From Spirochaetota bacterium (lineage in GTDB: Bacteria; Spirochaetota; UBA4802; UBA5550): a DNA stretch of 64,000 nt. How positions within the stretch are numbered: the stretch's first letter is position 1; each line of letters starts with the position of its first letter. The stretch is taken from positions 142,064 through 206,063 of the forward strand of contig JAFGBT010000015.1 of NCBI GenBank assembly GCA_016933025.1, given 5' to 3'. The notes under the pieces were generated by a model, which saw only the letters and a list, made by a program, of their open reading frames with translations, was not told where the DNA came from and made no database searches. Below are positions 1 through 7,878 of the stretch, piece after piece. Both the position numbers and the translations under genes were made by a program.

Positions 1-2
1 AA

Positions 3-662
3 ATGATAAAGTCGGGAGGGGTTTTCCATATTATAACTTTTAATCCCTACAAGATCCAGCGATTCAAGGGAAACGCGGACCTCAGGCTCATATCGGGAAC
101 CGCCGACATGCACCTCGCCTCCGGGGGCGGGATACAGTGGGCCGGCAAGGTCTTGAAGACGCCGATCCGGGAGCGGATACCGACCCTCAGCTTTATTATG
201 GACATCGTGCGTATTGCTGAGATCAAGGAATTTTCAATATTCCTGGTGGGAGGCAAGCCGGAGATCGTGGAGCGAGCCTTTTTCAATATAAAAAAATCGT
301 TTCCGAAAATCAGGATTGTAGGCCGGCACGGCGGATATTTTAACGATGAGCGGGAAAAATCGGTCATTGAGGCGATGAGAAAATCCGAGGCCAATATTGT
401 GTTTGTCGGACTCGGTTTTCCGAAAGAGGACCGGTGGATACATAAAATCAGGGGTGAGTTTAAAAACGCCGTGTTCATCGGCGTCGGCGGCTGTATCGAT
501 ATCATTTCAGGGGAGATCAAAAAGGCGCCCGCCTTTTTCATGGGACGGGGCATCGACTGGTTCTATCGCATCATTTCGAAACCGTGGAGGATCGGAAGGT
601 TCATCCGGGTGCTGTTCTTCTTCATTTCGGTGATAGGCAGGAGGATCTTTTCCAGAAAATAG
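3..662 (+). CDS. WecG/TagA/CpsF-family glycosyltransferase, 5' partial
   Basis: This belongs to the WecG/TagA/CpsF family, cytoplasmic membrane-associated enzymes that add a sugar to a lipid-linked intermediate in surface polysaccharide synthesis. Family landmarks in order are HIITFNPYK (about residue 9), GGGIQWAGK (about 42), FLVGGKPEIVE (about 78), IVGRHGGYF (about 104), FVGLGFPKEDRWI (about 133), VGGCIDIISG (about 160) and WFYRIISKPWR near the C-terminus. The first Met lies at base 3 and family members usually have some 25 more N-terminal residues, so the true start is probably left of the window. The usual PDG motif reads ASGG and the usual PKQE motif reads PKED, so residues normally linked to catalysis differ. 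Donor and acceptor sugars cannot be told from sequence. Confidence 0.8.
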   Translation: MIKSGGVFHIITFNPYKIQRFKGNADLRLISGTADMHLASGGGIQWAGKVLKTPIRERIPTLSFIMDIVRIAEIKEFSIFLVGGKPEIVERAFFNIKKSFPKIRIVGRHGGYFNDEREKSVIEAMRKSEANIVFVGLGFPKEDRWIHKIRGEFKNAVFIGVGGCIDIISGEIKKAPAFFMGRGIDWFYRIISKPWRIGRFIRVLFFFISVIGRRIFSRK

Positions 663-664
663 CG

Positions 665-883
665 TTACTTTTCGTATTTTCCCCGCTTCGCCATGGTGTC
701 GCGCGCGTTCTGAATCTCGGCGCTCCCGATCTTCGCCCGCCCGAGGGTGAAATTGGATATCACTTCCCGATTGTTGCATGAGCGGCACTTAACGATAGCC
801 TTCCCGTCCGAGGTCCAGTCTGATATCTCGACATACCGCGATTTGCAGTTCCCGCAGAATATAATTGATACGAAGTTACTCAT
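665..883 (-). CDS. Small zinc-ribbon protein, unknown function
   Basis: A 72-residue protein that I do not recognise beyond its probable metal site. Two CxxC pairs, CGNC near the N-terminus and CRSC about 22 residues later, are spaced like a treble-clef or zinc-ribbon knuckle. The tail is charged (NARDTMAKRGKYEK). I chose the ATG at 883 because GAGGGGGG lies just upstream of it; an in-frame ATG at 916 would add 11 residues but has a poorer ribosome site. It converges with the glycosyltransferase, with only two bases between the stop codons. It may bind nucleic acid or act as a small regulator, but nothing in the context decides this. Confidence 0.6.
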   Translation of the reverse strand: MSNFVSIIFCGNCKSRYVEISDWTSDGKAIVKCRSCNNREVISNFTLGRAKIGSAEIQNARDTMAKRGKYEK

Positions 884-951
884 GGTCCCCCCTCGTGAAT
901 TGGCGTATGCTATCACCGTGAATTATTTATGCAAGAAGTTTTCTGCCCCCG

Positions 952-2238
952 TCAGTCAACCCGCAGCGTTATGATGGAGACGTCCTCTCGTATGCCCAGA
1001 CCTTCCGTGAAGTTTCCGGCAAAGCTGATGACGGGCCCGATGATATCGTCCGTTTCTCGCGGAAGCTTTTCGATGAATTTCATTACGCTTTTCAGGCCCA
1101 GCTGCTTTCCGGTCCTGTTTCTGACCCGCAGAATACCGTCCGAGAAAAGGACGAACAGGTCGCCGGGCCTCAGGGAGACCGACACGCTGGTGGATTCCTC
1201 GATGTTCTGGCTCAGGCTCCTTTTACCGAAACGGAGGTAGCGCGCCACCCCGTCCCGCACCAGTATCGGGTATGCCACGCCGGCGTTGAGGAAACGGAGT
1301 TTGCGGTCATCCAGATCGAGGACGCCGTAGAGCAGGGAGGCGTTGTGTATCGGGTGTTCGTCGTGTTCCATGATGAGGTGGAGGAGCCGTACGACTTCGA
1401 CCGGGTTCCCTCCCCGGACCTTCGCCATCGCGCGGAGCGCGCCGCTCACGATGGACGCGTGCATCCCGCCCGGCACGCCCTTCACGTGGAGATCGCCGAG
1501 GGCGATGCCGATGTGTCCGGCATCGAGCCGGAACAGGCTGTGGAATTCTCCGCCGATTTCCCGTGCGGCCATCGATTTCGCGGTGATCCGGAACGAGCCG
1601 AGCTTCCAGTCGATTTCCGGGATGAGGGCCTCCTGGATTGCGCGCGCGGACGAAAGTTCGATCCGTATGCGTTCCTCCTCAAGGGCGTTCTGGAAGAAAA
1701 TCGCATTCTGAACCGCCAGCGCCGCCTGGTCTGCGAAGACGTTGAAGAGTGACATGTCCTCGTCGGTGAAGCTCTCCCGGTTGAGCGGGTTGATTGCCTG
1801 GATCACGCCTATGAGCTTTCCCTTGAAGAGGAGGGGGGTGCAGAGTATCGATTTTGTCACGAAGCCCGTTATTTTGTCGAAGTCGGGGTCGAAGCGCCGG
1901 TCGCTGTAGACGTCGTTGATGCAGAGTGACTTCCTGTTCTCTGCGACCCACCCGGCAATGCCCTGTCCCAGCTTCACGCGGTACCGCTCCACAAGCTCCT
2001 TGCCGGCCTCTCCCAGTGCGACTTTGAACACCAGGTCTTCCGCCGTCTCCTCGTAAAGCAGCAGGGTGCTCGCCTCCGCTTCCATGATGTCCTTGATGGT
2101 CTCCATAATCACGTTCAGGAGCTTCCCCATGTCAAGGGTCGAGTTGATCATGCTGTTAATGTTGACGAGCTTGGTCAGGTTGTGAATCTGGCGGTCGGAT
2201 CCCGAAAGCTCGTCGAGCGATTTTTTTCTTTTAAACAT
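952..2238 (-). CDS. GAF domain plus SpoIIE/PP2C-type phosphatase with altered metal site
   Basis: A soluble 428-residue protein with a GAF sensor domain (about residues 30-180, ending in FADQAALAVQNA), a short linker helix (EEERIRIELSSARAIQEALIP) and a SpoIIE/RsbU-type PP2C domain (about 205-428). Family members dephosphorylate anti-sigma-factor antagonists in partner-switching systems. The metal-binding motifs are only partly kept: the usual GGDYYD reads GGEFHS (Glu231), GDVSGHG reads GDLHVKG (Asp249 kept), SDGI is intact, and the final DD reads ED. Activity may therefore be weakened or altered. It lies 12 bp downstream of the chemoreceptor gene on the same strand, so the two are probably co-transcribed and may share an input. 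Confidence 0.85.
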   Translation of the reverse strand: MFKRKKSLDELSGSDRQIHNLTKLVNINSMINSTLDMGKLLNVIMETIKDIMEAEASTLLLYEETAEDLVFKVALGEAGKELVERYRVKLGQGIAGWVAENRKSLCINDVYSDRRFDPDFDKITGFVTKSILCTPLLFKGKLIGVIQAINPLNRESFTDEDMSLFNVFADQAALAVQNAIFFQNALEEERIRIELSSARAIQEALIPEIDWKLGSFRITAKSMAAREIGGEFHSLFRLDAGHIGIALGDLHVKGVPGGMHASIVSGALRAMAKVRGGNPVEVVRLLHLIMEHDEHPIHNASLLYGVLDLDDRKLRFLNAGVAYPILVRDGVARYLRFGKRSLSQNIEESTSVSVSLRPGDLFVLFSDGILRVRNRTGKQLGLKSVMKFIEKLPRETDDIIGPVISFAGNFTEGLGIREDVSIITLRVD

Positions 2239-2250
2239 AGGGCTCTGTCA

Positions 2251-3870
2251 TCAGGCCATGTCGATGTTTTGGAACAGTTTGAACTGGCTGATCAGCCTGT
2301 TCAGTTCGTCGGAGTACGATGCGAGTTCCTCGGACAGGGCCGATATCTCCTTTACAATATTAAAGCCTTCGTTGGTGACGGTGTAGATTTTTTCCATGGA
2401 GGTCTTGATCGACTCGCTGTTCTTCTGCTGGACGTTCGACAGGTCCATGATCGACTTCGATTTTTCCTCCAGAGCGCCCATGACCTCTCGTATCTGGCCG
2501 TGGCGTCGCGTCTCCTCGTCGGAGAGCTTGGTGATGTCGTCTATCATACGGGCGTTATTGATGATGTTGCTCATGAAGAGCTCGATCGAGTTCCGTATCT
2601 CCTGGACCGAGGAGCTTCCTTTGAAGACGTTTTCCTCTATTTCCATGGACAGCTCGTGGATGCTCTTTACCTGGCTGGAGGTGTTGTCCGCGAGCTTGCC
2701 GATTTCCTCGGCGACGACGGCGAACCCTTTCCCGGCCTCGCCGGCCCTGGCCGCCTCAATGCTCGCGTTCAGCGCGAGGAGATTGGTGCGGTCGGATATG
2801 TCATTGATGATGTTGACAATATCGCTAATTTTTTTTGATGAGTCGACGATGAGCCCCATCGCATCGGAGGCGTATTGGGTCCGCTGGTTCCCATCGCGTG
2901 CGATTGTGATCGATTCCTCCGACTTGGTTTTCACCGAGACCAGGTTGTTCGCGATCATCGTGGAGATCTCGCTCAGCTTCAGTATCGAGTCAACGGCCGA
3001 GTTGGTGTCCCGCACCTGCTCCTTGGTGTAGGAGGTTGTCTTTTCGACGGTATTGAAGATGTTCTCAACCTCGGAGCGAACGCTCTCGAGCGATGTGACC
3101 TGGGCGTTGCTGCCGGAGGCGAGGACCATCGAGTTGTCCGCCAGTATCCTGCTTGACGCCGAGAGGCTCTCGGATGAGGTCTTGAGGTAGTGCACGGTCC
3201 TGCCCATTCGCTCGACCATGTTGTTGAGGTTGCTGATCATCACGCCGATTTCGTCGCCGGAGGTGTAGCTGATGGTCTTCGTGAAGTCGGAGTTGTTCGC
3301 GATGTCAGCGAGAAGGTCGGAAACGTCCTTGATGGGATCCGAGATACGGTGCGTCACCCTGTTGAACACCAGCACGAGCGCGATGATGATGATGCACACC
3401 GATACGACGACGCCTGCCAGGACCATCTTCCCGATGTTCTGCAGCATGTAGAAATAATCGGGGATGACGCATATTTTTTCCCCCGTCTCGATTTCCTTGC
3501 AGACCAGGTTGGCGTCCCCGGCGTGGCCTTCCGACATGTTGTCTCCCATGGCCGCGTCGTCAGATGAGGCGATGATAATGCCGTCCGATGTCGTCACGCT
3601 CAGGTATTTGAGGTTCTTGTCCTGCGAGAAACTTTTCACGAAGTCGATGATGGTCGAATAGTTGTTCTCATCGAGGAGCGGGCCGACGATCTCGGTCAGG
3701 TTTTTCAGGACGATGGCGTTGTTTTGCTTCACGTGACGCTTGATGGACTGGTAGGTCACTATGAAAAATATCGCGGTCAGCGTGAATGAGACCAGAAGCA
3801 CTGCGTTTATCAGGAACAGCAGCATTTTCCCGTGTATGGTCGCGGAGAGTCGCTGGAAAAATTGTATCAT
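2251..3870 (-). CDS. Methyl-accepting chemotaxis protein
   Basis: A 539-residue transmembrane chemoreceptor. It has an N-terminal membrane helix (about residues 15-37), a periplasmic sensor segment, a second helix ([16 protein letters not shown]), a HAMP domain ([12 protein letters not shown] onward) and a long cytoplasmic coiled-coil. The conserved signalling tip reads [20 protein letters not shown] and continues to [15 protein letters not shown]. Such proteins control CheA kinase activity in response to ligands. I chose the ATG at 3870 because AGGGGCG lies eight bases upstream; an in-frame start at 3939 would add a 23-residue basic leader with no ribosome site. The next gene downstream is the GAF-PP2C phosphatase. 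No other chemotaxis genes are in the window, so the receptor must work with a cluster elsewhere. Confidence 0.9.
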   Translation of the reverse strand: MIQFFQRLSATIHGKMLLFLINAVLLVSFTLTAIFFIVTYQSIKRHVKQNNAIVLKNLTEIVGPLLDENNYSTIIDFVKSFSQDKNLKYLSVTTSDGIIIASSDDAAMGDNMSEGHAGDANLVCKEIETGEKICVIPDYFYMLQNIGKMVLAGVVVSVCIIIIALVLVFNRVTHRISDPIKDVSDLLADIANNSDFTKTISYTSGDEIGVMISNLNNMVERMGRTVHYLKTSSESLSASSRILADNSMVLASGSNAQVTSLESVRSEVENIFNTVEKTTSYTKEQVRDTNSAVDSILKLSEISTMIANNLVSVKTKSEESITIARDGNQRTQYASDAMGLIVDSSKKISDIVNIINDISDRTNLLALNASIEAARAGEAGKGFAVVAEEIGKLADNTSSQVKSIHELSMEIEENVFKGSSSVQEIRNSIELFMSNIINNARMIDDITKLSDEETRRHGQIREVMGALEEKSKSIMDLSNVQQKNSESIKTSMEKIYTVTNEGFNIVKEISALSEELASYSDELNRLISQFKLFQNIDMA

Positions 3871-4187
3871 TAAAACGCCCCTGCGTCTGATCTTTACTAA
3901 CAGAAAAGTGACAGGTGGTGGTAGCCCTGTTTTTCTCAAAATGCAAGCATAATTTTATGGAAAAGATCATAAATGGAGAGCCTCTTGCTTCTTGGCATCA
4001 TTTGTTATGTCGGATGTTCCGTTTTATATGCGGGGGTGCGGCAGGTTGTTGAGTATGCTGTTTGTCAGTACAGGGCCGGTTTTAAATTTTTCTTGACATG
4101 CTGTATAAAAATTTGTAGAAAAAAGCTCTGGATTTAATTATCCTTATTATTAGCATTTCGCAAAATTCAATTGAGAAGATGTCCGCA
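3871..4187. other. Divergent intergenic region between receptor and binding-protein operons
   Basis: 317 bases between the start of the minus-strand chemoreceptor and the plus-strand binding-protein gene. It holds one clear promoter-like element on the plus strand (4093-4121). I see no convincing second promoter for the receptor and no protein-coding potential; the G+C content drops sharply towards 4080-4170. Confidence 0.5.
4093..4121 (+). promoter_or_regulatory. Sigma-70-type promoter for the binding-protein operon
   Basis: TTGACA at 4093-4098, a 17-base AT-rich spacer, and TAGAAA at 4116-4121. It lies about 65 bases before the likely start of the PhnD-like gene at 4188. The exact -35 box and optimal spacing make this one of the best promoters in the window. 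Confidence 0.6.
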
Positions 4188-4943
4188 ATGAAAAATAAAA
4201 TTATTTTGGCATTGACGATACTGCTCTGCGCCTCTACCGCGTGGTCGACTACAATCTTTGTGTTCAACCCCGAGAGCGGGACACGGCGTATCCGAAGCGC
4301 CGCCATTGGACTCGAGGACTACCTGAAGTCCCGGGGGATAAAGGCGAAGGTGCAGATTTTCACCAACCCGGTTGATTTCAAGCAACAATCGGCGAGGCTT
4401 AAGCCGGAATATGCAATCGTTGCGTCGTATTTCTTTTATTCGGGCGCCGCGGAATACGGATGGAAGCCTCTCCTCTCGGGACACCGGAACAGAGTGCAGG
4501 GGTTCAGCAAGATCCTGGTCAGCGGCAGAGGCATTTATAATCCCGGCCAGCTTCGTAACAAGGCGATAGCGACAGTCTCGCTCGGCAAGGAGACGATCTA
4601 TTTTATCAACACGCAGTTTCTTCAGCCCCTTGGCCTGTCGGTCAGGACCGTGCGTTTGGTTACCGTATCGAAAGACATTGACGCAATAATGGCCCTCGGG
4701 TTCCAGCAGGTCGACGGCGCTATCGTGACCAATCAGAGCCTGGCATCGCTGAAGCGCATCAACCCGACGGTTTTTAACTCAATCAAGACTCTGAGGGTGC
4801 TCCCGATGATTGCTTATCCCAAACTGGTGAATTTTTCGAATGCTGCTGATGCGCCAAAAGTCCAGGATGCGTTCCGGCGGCTCACGATGCGGGGAAAGGG
4901 AAGAGATTTCCTCCTTTTTCTAGGATTGACGGGCTTTCAGTAA
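4188..4943 (+). CDS. PhnD-like periplasmic substrate-binding protein, orphan
   Basis: A 251-residue exported protein resembling the PhnD/SsuA/transferrin-like binding proteins that catch phosphonate- or phosphite-type anions. The N-terminus is a signal peptide (MKNKIILALTILLCAS, then an AWS-type cleavage site). The mature part has the family's two-lobed pattern, with VSGRGIYNPGQLRNKAIATV and DGAIVTNQSLASLK typical of the hinge and second lobe. I chose ATG 4188 over ATG 4179 because GAGAAG sits nine bases before the former but directly against the latter. No permease or ATPase gene is nearby. It is followed by a second binding protein and a sensor phosphatase, so it may deliver a ligand to a sensor rather than a transporter. 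The ligand is unknown. Confidence 0.7.
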   Translation: MKNKIILALTILLCASTAWSTTIFVFNPESGTRRIRSAAIGLEDYLKSRGIKAKVQIFTNPVDFKQQSARLKPEYAIVASYFFYSGAAEYGWKPLLSGHRNRVQGFSKILVSGRGIYNPGQLRNKAIATVSLGKETIYFINTQFLQPLGLSVRTVRLVTVSKDIDAIMALGFQQVDGAIVTNQSLASLKRINPTVFNSIKTLRVLPMIAYPKLVNFSNAADAPKVQDAFRRLTMRGKGRDFLLFLGLTGFQ

Positions 4944-4997
4944 AACATGACGTTGGAATCGATCGTGCAATTAATAAATCGTTAATGGAGTCTTATA

Positions 4998-6023
4998 ATG
5001 GATAGAAGGGGAAGCCTAATAAACATAAAGACAATAGCGCTGTTCCTTGCCGCGCAATTATTGATTGTAGCCGCATTCGGCGGGGAGTCCTCGGCTGCCG
5101 ATTTGTACGGGATTATCAAGAGCTATGACATACCGCAGACGAGGATGATTGTGGAGGGCTTCAAGAGCAGTTTCCCCGAGGCCGAGGTGGCCGAGCTGGT
5201 GCTCGGCAAATCGCTGAAATCAAACGAAGAGGCGGTCAAAAAATTCATTGCCGCCAAGAAGCCTTCCGTGCTGATCTGCCTGGGCCTGATGGCCGCGGTT
5301 TCCTCCGCGAAAGCCGAGAAGCGAATCCCCATTTTGTTCACCATGGTCATCAACTACATGAGATATTACAAAAAGTACCCGGAGATTGGGCAGAAAAACG
5401 TGGCAGGCATAGCCATGGAGATACCCCCGTCCTCGCAGATAACCCAGTTCAGGATGCTATACCCCGGCCTGAAATCCCTCGGTGTGCCGTACAACCCGGA
5501 GGCATCCTCCGAGATAATCAAGAATGCGATCAGGTCCTCGAAGGCGCTGAATATAAAGATTGTCCCGATACCGGTCATGGAGGCGAAAAACATAGAAGAA
5601 GAGCTGAAAAAAAACAGCAAGGCCTTCAACGGCCTCTGGATGATCGGCGATGTCAAGCTTTATAACAAAAAAACAAACGCCCTTCAGAAGCTCGTGGGGT
5701 TTTCGAACGAGAGCAATATTCCTCTTCTCGCCTTCTCGGAAAACTTTGTGAAAGCGGGCGCGTTTTTTTCCGTGTCGATAAACTACAAGAGCCTTGGCTC
5801 CCAGGTGGCCCTGATGGGAAGAAGCCTCGTGATAGACAAGGTCAGGCCGGAAAAGTTGAAGGTCGCCCAGCCGATCGGCACGTTTACCGTGCTGAACAGG
5901 ACCGCGGCGGAAAAAATTCTCGGCGAGAAATTCGACGATTCGATGCTGGACCAGGTCGACAGGGTCTATCCTTCTGACGAGACGGGAGAGAGCGAAGCGG
6001 GCGCCGAGGATATAGACGAATAA
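4998..6023 (+). CDS. ABC-type substrate-binding protein (DUF534/TrpX-like), orphan
   Basis: A 341-residue exported protein of the ABC_sub_bind (DUF534) type, the family that includes TrpX-like amino-acid binding proteins. It has a signal sequence (ALFLAAQLLIVAAFGGESSA), then alternating lobes: KPSVLICLGLMAAVSSAKA, the PILFTMVINY strand, GVPYNPEASSEIIKN at the interdomain hinge, and LLAFSENFVKAGAFFSVSIN. The C-terminus is an acidic tail (ETGESEAGAEDIDE) that is unusual for a free binding protein. GGAG lies eight bases before the ATG. It sits 54 bp after the PhnD-like gene and 82 bp before the HAMP-PP2C sensor on the same strand, with no membrane permease or ATPase partner. A sensing role is therefore plausible; the ligand is unknown. 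Confidence 0.75.
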   Translation: MDRRGSLINIKTIALFLAAQLLIVAAFGGESSAADLYGIIKSYDIPQTRMIVEGFKSSFPEAEVAELVLGKSLKSNEEAVKKFIAAKKPSVLICLGLMAAVSSAKAEKRIPILFTMVINYMRYYKKYPEIGQKNVAGIAMEIPPSSQITQFRMLYPGLKSLGVPYNPEASSEIIKNAIRSSKALNIKIVPIPVMEAKNIEEELKKNSKAFNGLWMIGDVKLYNKKTNALQKLVGFSNESNIPLLAFSENFVKAGAFFSVSINYKSLGSQVALMGRSLVIDKVRPEKLKVAQPIGTFTVLNRTAAEKILGEKFDDSMLDQVDRVYPSDETGESEAGAEDIDE

Positions 6024-6105
6024 GAGCGCCGGGTGCAGAGCGGCAGGAGGGCATCTGCGTGCGGGGCCCGGTCATGGTACACCACCTCAACAACATGGAG
6101 AGGCA

Positions 6106-7785
6106 ATGATTAATAAACTGCTCAATAAATTCAACAATCTCAGCATTAAGTTAAAATTCATCATAGGCCTTACCTCCGGGTTTATCATCGCGGTCCCGCT
6201 CATTTCGGTCGTCTTTATCAACCAGTCGGGCAATCTTCTTGAGAAGGCCCTCGAGGACAAGGCGCAGCTCATAAACAGGAACTTCTCAATAGTGTCGAAG
6301 AACGCCATAGAGGAAAGCAGCTTCACCTTCCTCCAGCTTCTCATACAGGAGGTTCCGGCCAAAGACAAGGAGCTGGAGCTGCTCGTTGTTACCGACAGGA
6401 ACGGCGTCATAATGGCGACTTCCGACGATGAGAAGTACCAGATTTTTTCGCAGGTCACCGACAAGAAGATCCTTGATATGTTCAAGCAGAAAAAAGAGAT
6501 AGTCGAGCTTGATTCCGGCTCCAGCCTCCTTCGAAGCGTGAGACCGATATACGGGGCGGTCGCTGAGGAAGAGGGGGATGGCGGAGAGCCTTCCGCGGTG
6601 AACGAACCGAAGACGGGCGATAAAAGCGGCGCGCAGGGGGAGGTTGCCCCGTCCGAGGATAGCAGTGATGAGCTCATGGGTTACGTCTACGTCGCCCTTA
6701 CGACTAAATATCTGAACCGCGAATTATTGAAACTCTGGCTCTTTTCCAGTATTCTGGCCCTCGTCATTTTCGGGCTCGGCATCGGTCTCGCCTACTGGCT
6801 CGGCGTCCAGATAGTCCGGCCGATCAAGGACCTGGCCATTAATGTCCGGAGGATCGCTTCCGGTGACTTCAACATCGCGATTGCCGCAACGACGACCGAT
6901 GAGGTCGGGCGCCTCGTCTCCGACGTGGAGAAGATGCGCAAATCGATTAAGGACCTGACCGAAAACCTGGAAGGGCTGGTCAAGGAGAGGACGAAGGAGC
7001 TGCAGGCGGCCATGGAAGAGCTGACCGCTACGAATGAGGAGCTGACCCGGACGAGGGACGCCCTCTGGGGCGAGATGCAGCTTGCCAAGAAGATCCAGCA
7101 GGTGCTCCTCCCCTCCAAGCCGCTTCTGGAAGGCTATGACGTGGCGGTCTTCCTAAAGCCGACCGACGAGGTCGGCGGGGACTATTACGATGTGATTACC
7201 GTCGAGGGGGCCGAGTGGATCGTTATAGGCGATGTGTCGGGTCACGGCGTCACTGCCGGCCTGGTCATGATGATGGTCCAGACGGCGATCCACACGGTTC
7301 TGAGCCGGTATCCCGACATGACGCCTACCGACCTCCTCACCACGGTAAACAAGACCATCGCCAAGAACATCGAGCGGCTTGGAGAATCGAAATACATGAC
7401 GATTACCGTCATCGCCAGCCGCAAGCAGGGAAAGTTCTTTTTTGCCGGCCTGCACCAGGATATCATGATCTACCGCGCGAAGACGAAGAGCGTCGACCTG
7501 GTCGAGACGCGGGGCATGTGGCTCGGCATCGAGTCGGACATATCGAACATGAACTGCGACGACGAGTTCTCGATCGAGCAGGGCGACTGCGTGCTCCTTT
7601 ATACCGACGGCGTTGTCGAGGCCACCGATAAAAAAGGCGACATGTTCGGAGACGCACGGCTTGTGGAGAAGTTTAAGAGGGTCGGATCAAAGGGCGTCAA
7701 CGACATCAAGAACGGAATACTCGATTCTCTCGAGGAATACACCCAGCACGACGACATCGCGCTCGTGGTGTTCAAGAGAAAATAA
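6106..7785 (+). CDS. Transmembrane HAMP sensor with SpoIIE/PP2C phosphatase output
   Basis: A 559-residue membrane sensor. Membrane helix 1 is at about residues 17-38, an extracytoplasmic domain runs to about 205 with an acidic insert (VAEEEGDGGEPSAVNEP), and helix 2 is at about 208-230. A HAMP domain follows (VRPIKDLAINVRRIASGDF), then a coiled-coil (EELTATNEELTRTRDAL) and a PP2C domain. All SpoIIE metal motifs are canonical: VGGDYYD, GDVSGHG, YTDGVVEATD and HDDIALVVF. The likely substrate is a phosphorylated STAS antagonist; the STAS protein at 38347-38637 is a candidate but is unlinked. The RBS GGAGAGG precedes the ATG. Its position right after two binding proteins suggests that one or both feed its periplasmic domain. 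Confidence 0.9.
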   Translation: MINKLLNKFNNLSIKLKFIIGLTSGFIIAVPLISVVFINQSGNLLEKALEDKAQLINRNFSIVSKNAIEESSFTFLQLLIQEVPAKDKELELLVVTDRNGVIMATSDDEKYQIFSQVTDKKILDMFKQKKEIVELDSGSSLLRSVRPIYGAVAEEEGDGGEPSAVNEPKTGDKSGAQGEVAPSEDSSDELMGYVYVALTTKYLNRELLKLWLFSSILALVIFGLGIGLAYWLGVQIVRPIKDLAINVRRIASGDFNIAIAATTTDEVGRLVSDVEKMRKSIKDLTENLEGLVKERTKELQAAMEELTATNEELTRTRDALWGEMQLAKKIQQVLLPSKPLLEGYDVAVFLKPTDEVGGDYYDVITVEGAEWIVIGDVSGHGVTAGLVMMMVQTAIHTVLSRYPDMTPTDLLTTVNKTIAKNIERLGESKYMTITVIASRKQGKFFFAGLHQDIMIYRAKTKSVDLVETRGMWLGIESDISNMNCDDEFSIEQGDCVLLYTDGVVEATDKKGDMFGDARLVEKFKRVGSKGVNDIKNGILDSLEEYTQHDDIALVVFKRK

Positions 7786-7803
7786 GTGAAATAATATTTA
7801 CGC

Positions 7804-7835
7804 AACAAGGCCGGGCAAAGCCCGGCCTTGTTGTT
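7804..7835. terminator. Rho-independent terminator, probably bidirectional
   Basis: A near-perfect hairpin: ACAAGGCCGGGC, loop AAA, GCCCGGCCTTGT, ending in TTGTTT. It begins about 20 bases after the stop of the sensor phosphatase and also lies downstream of the convergent TonB-dependent receptor gene. Confidence 0.8.
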
Positions 7836-7838
7836 TAA

Positions 7839-7876
7839 CCCCCTCACCCCCAACCCCTCTCCCGGAGGAAGAGGGG
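7839..7876. repeat. CCCCTCTCCC-type dispersed repeat, copy 1
   Basis: A C-rich block (CCCTCACCCCCAACCCCTCT) followed by a complementary GGAGGAAGAGGGG arm. A second copy with the same organisation lies at 58994-59033. Similar elements are common as intergenic repeats in many bacterial genomes. It lies between convergent genes, next to the terminator. Confidence 0.6.
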
Positions 7877-7878
7877 AG

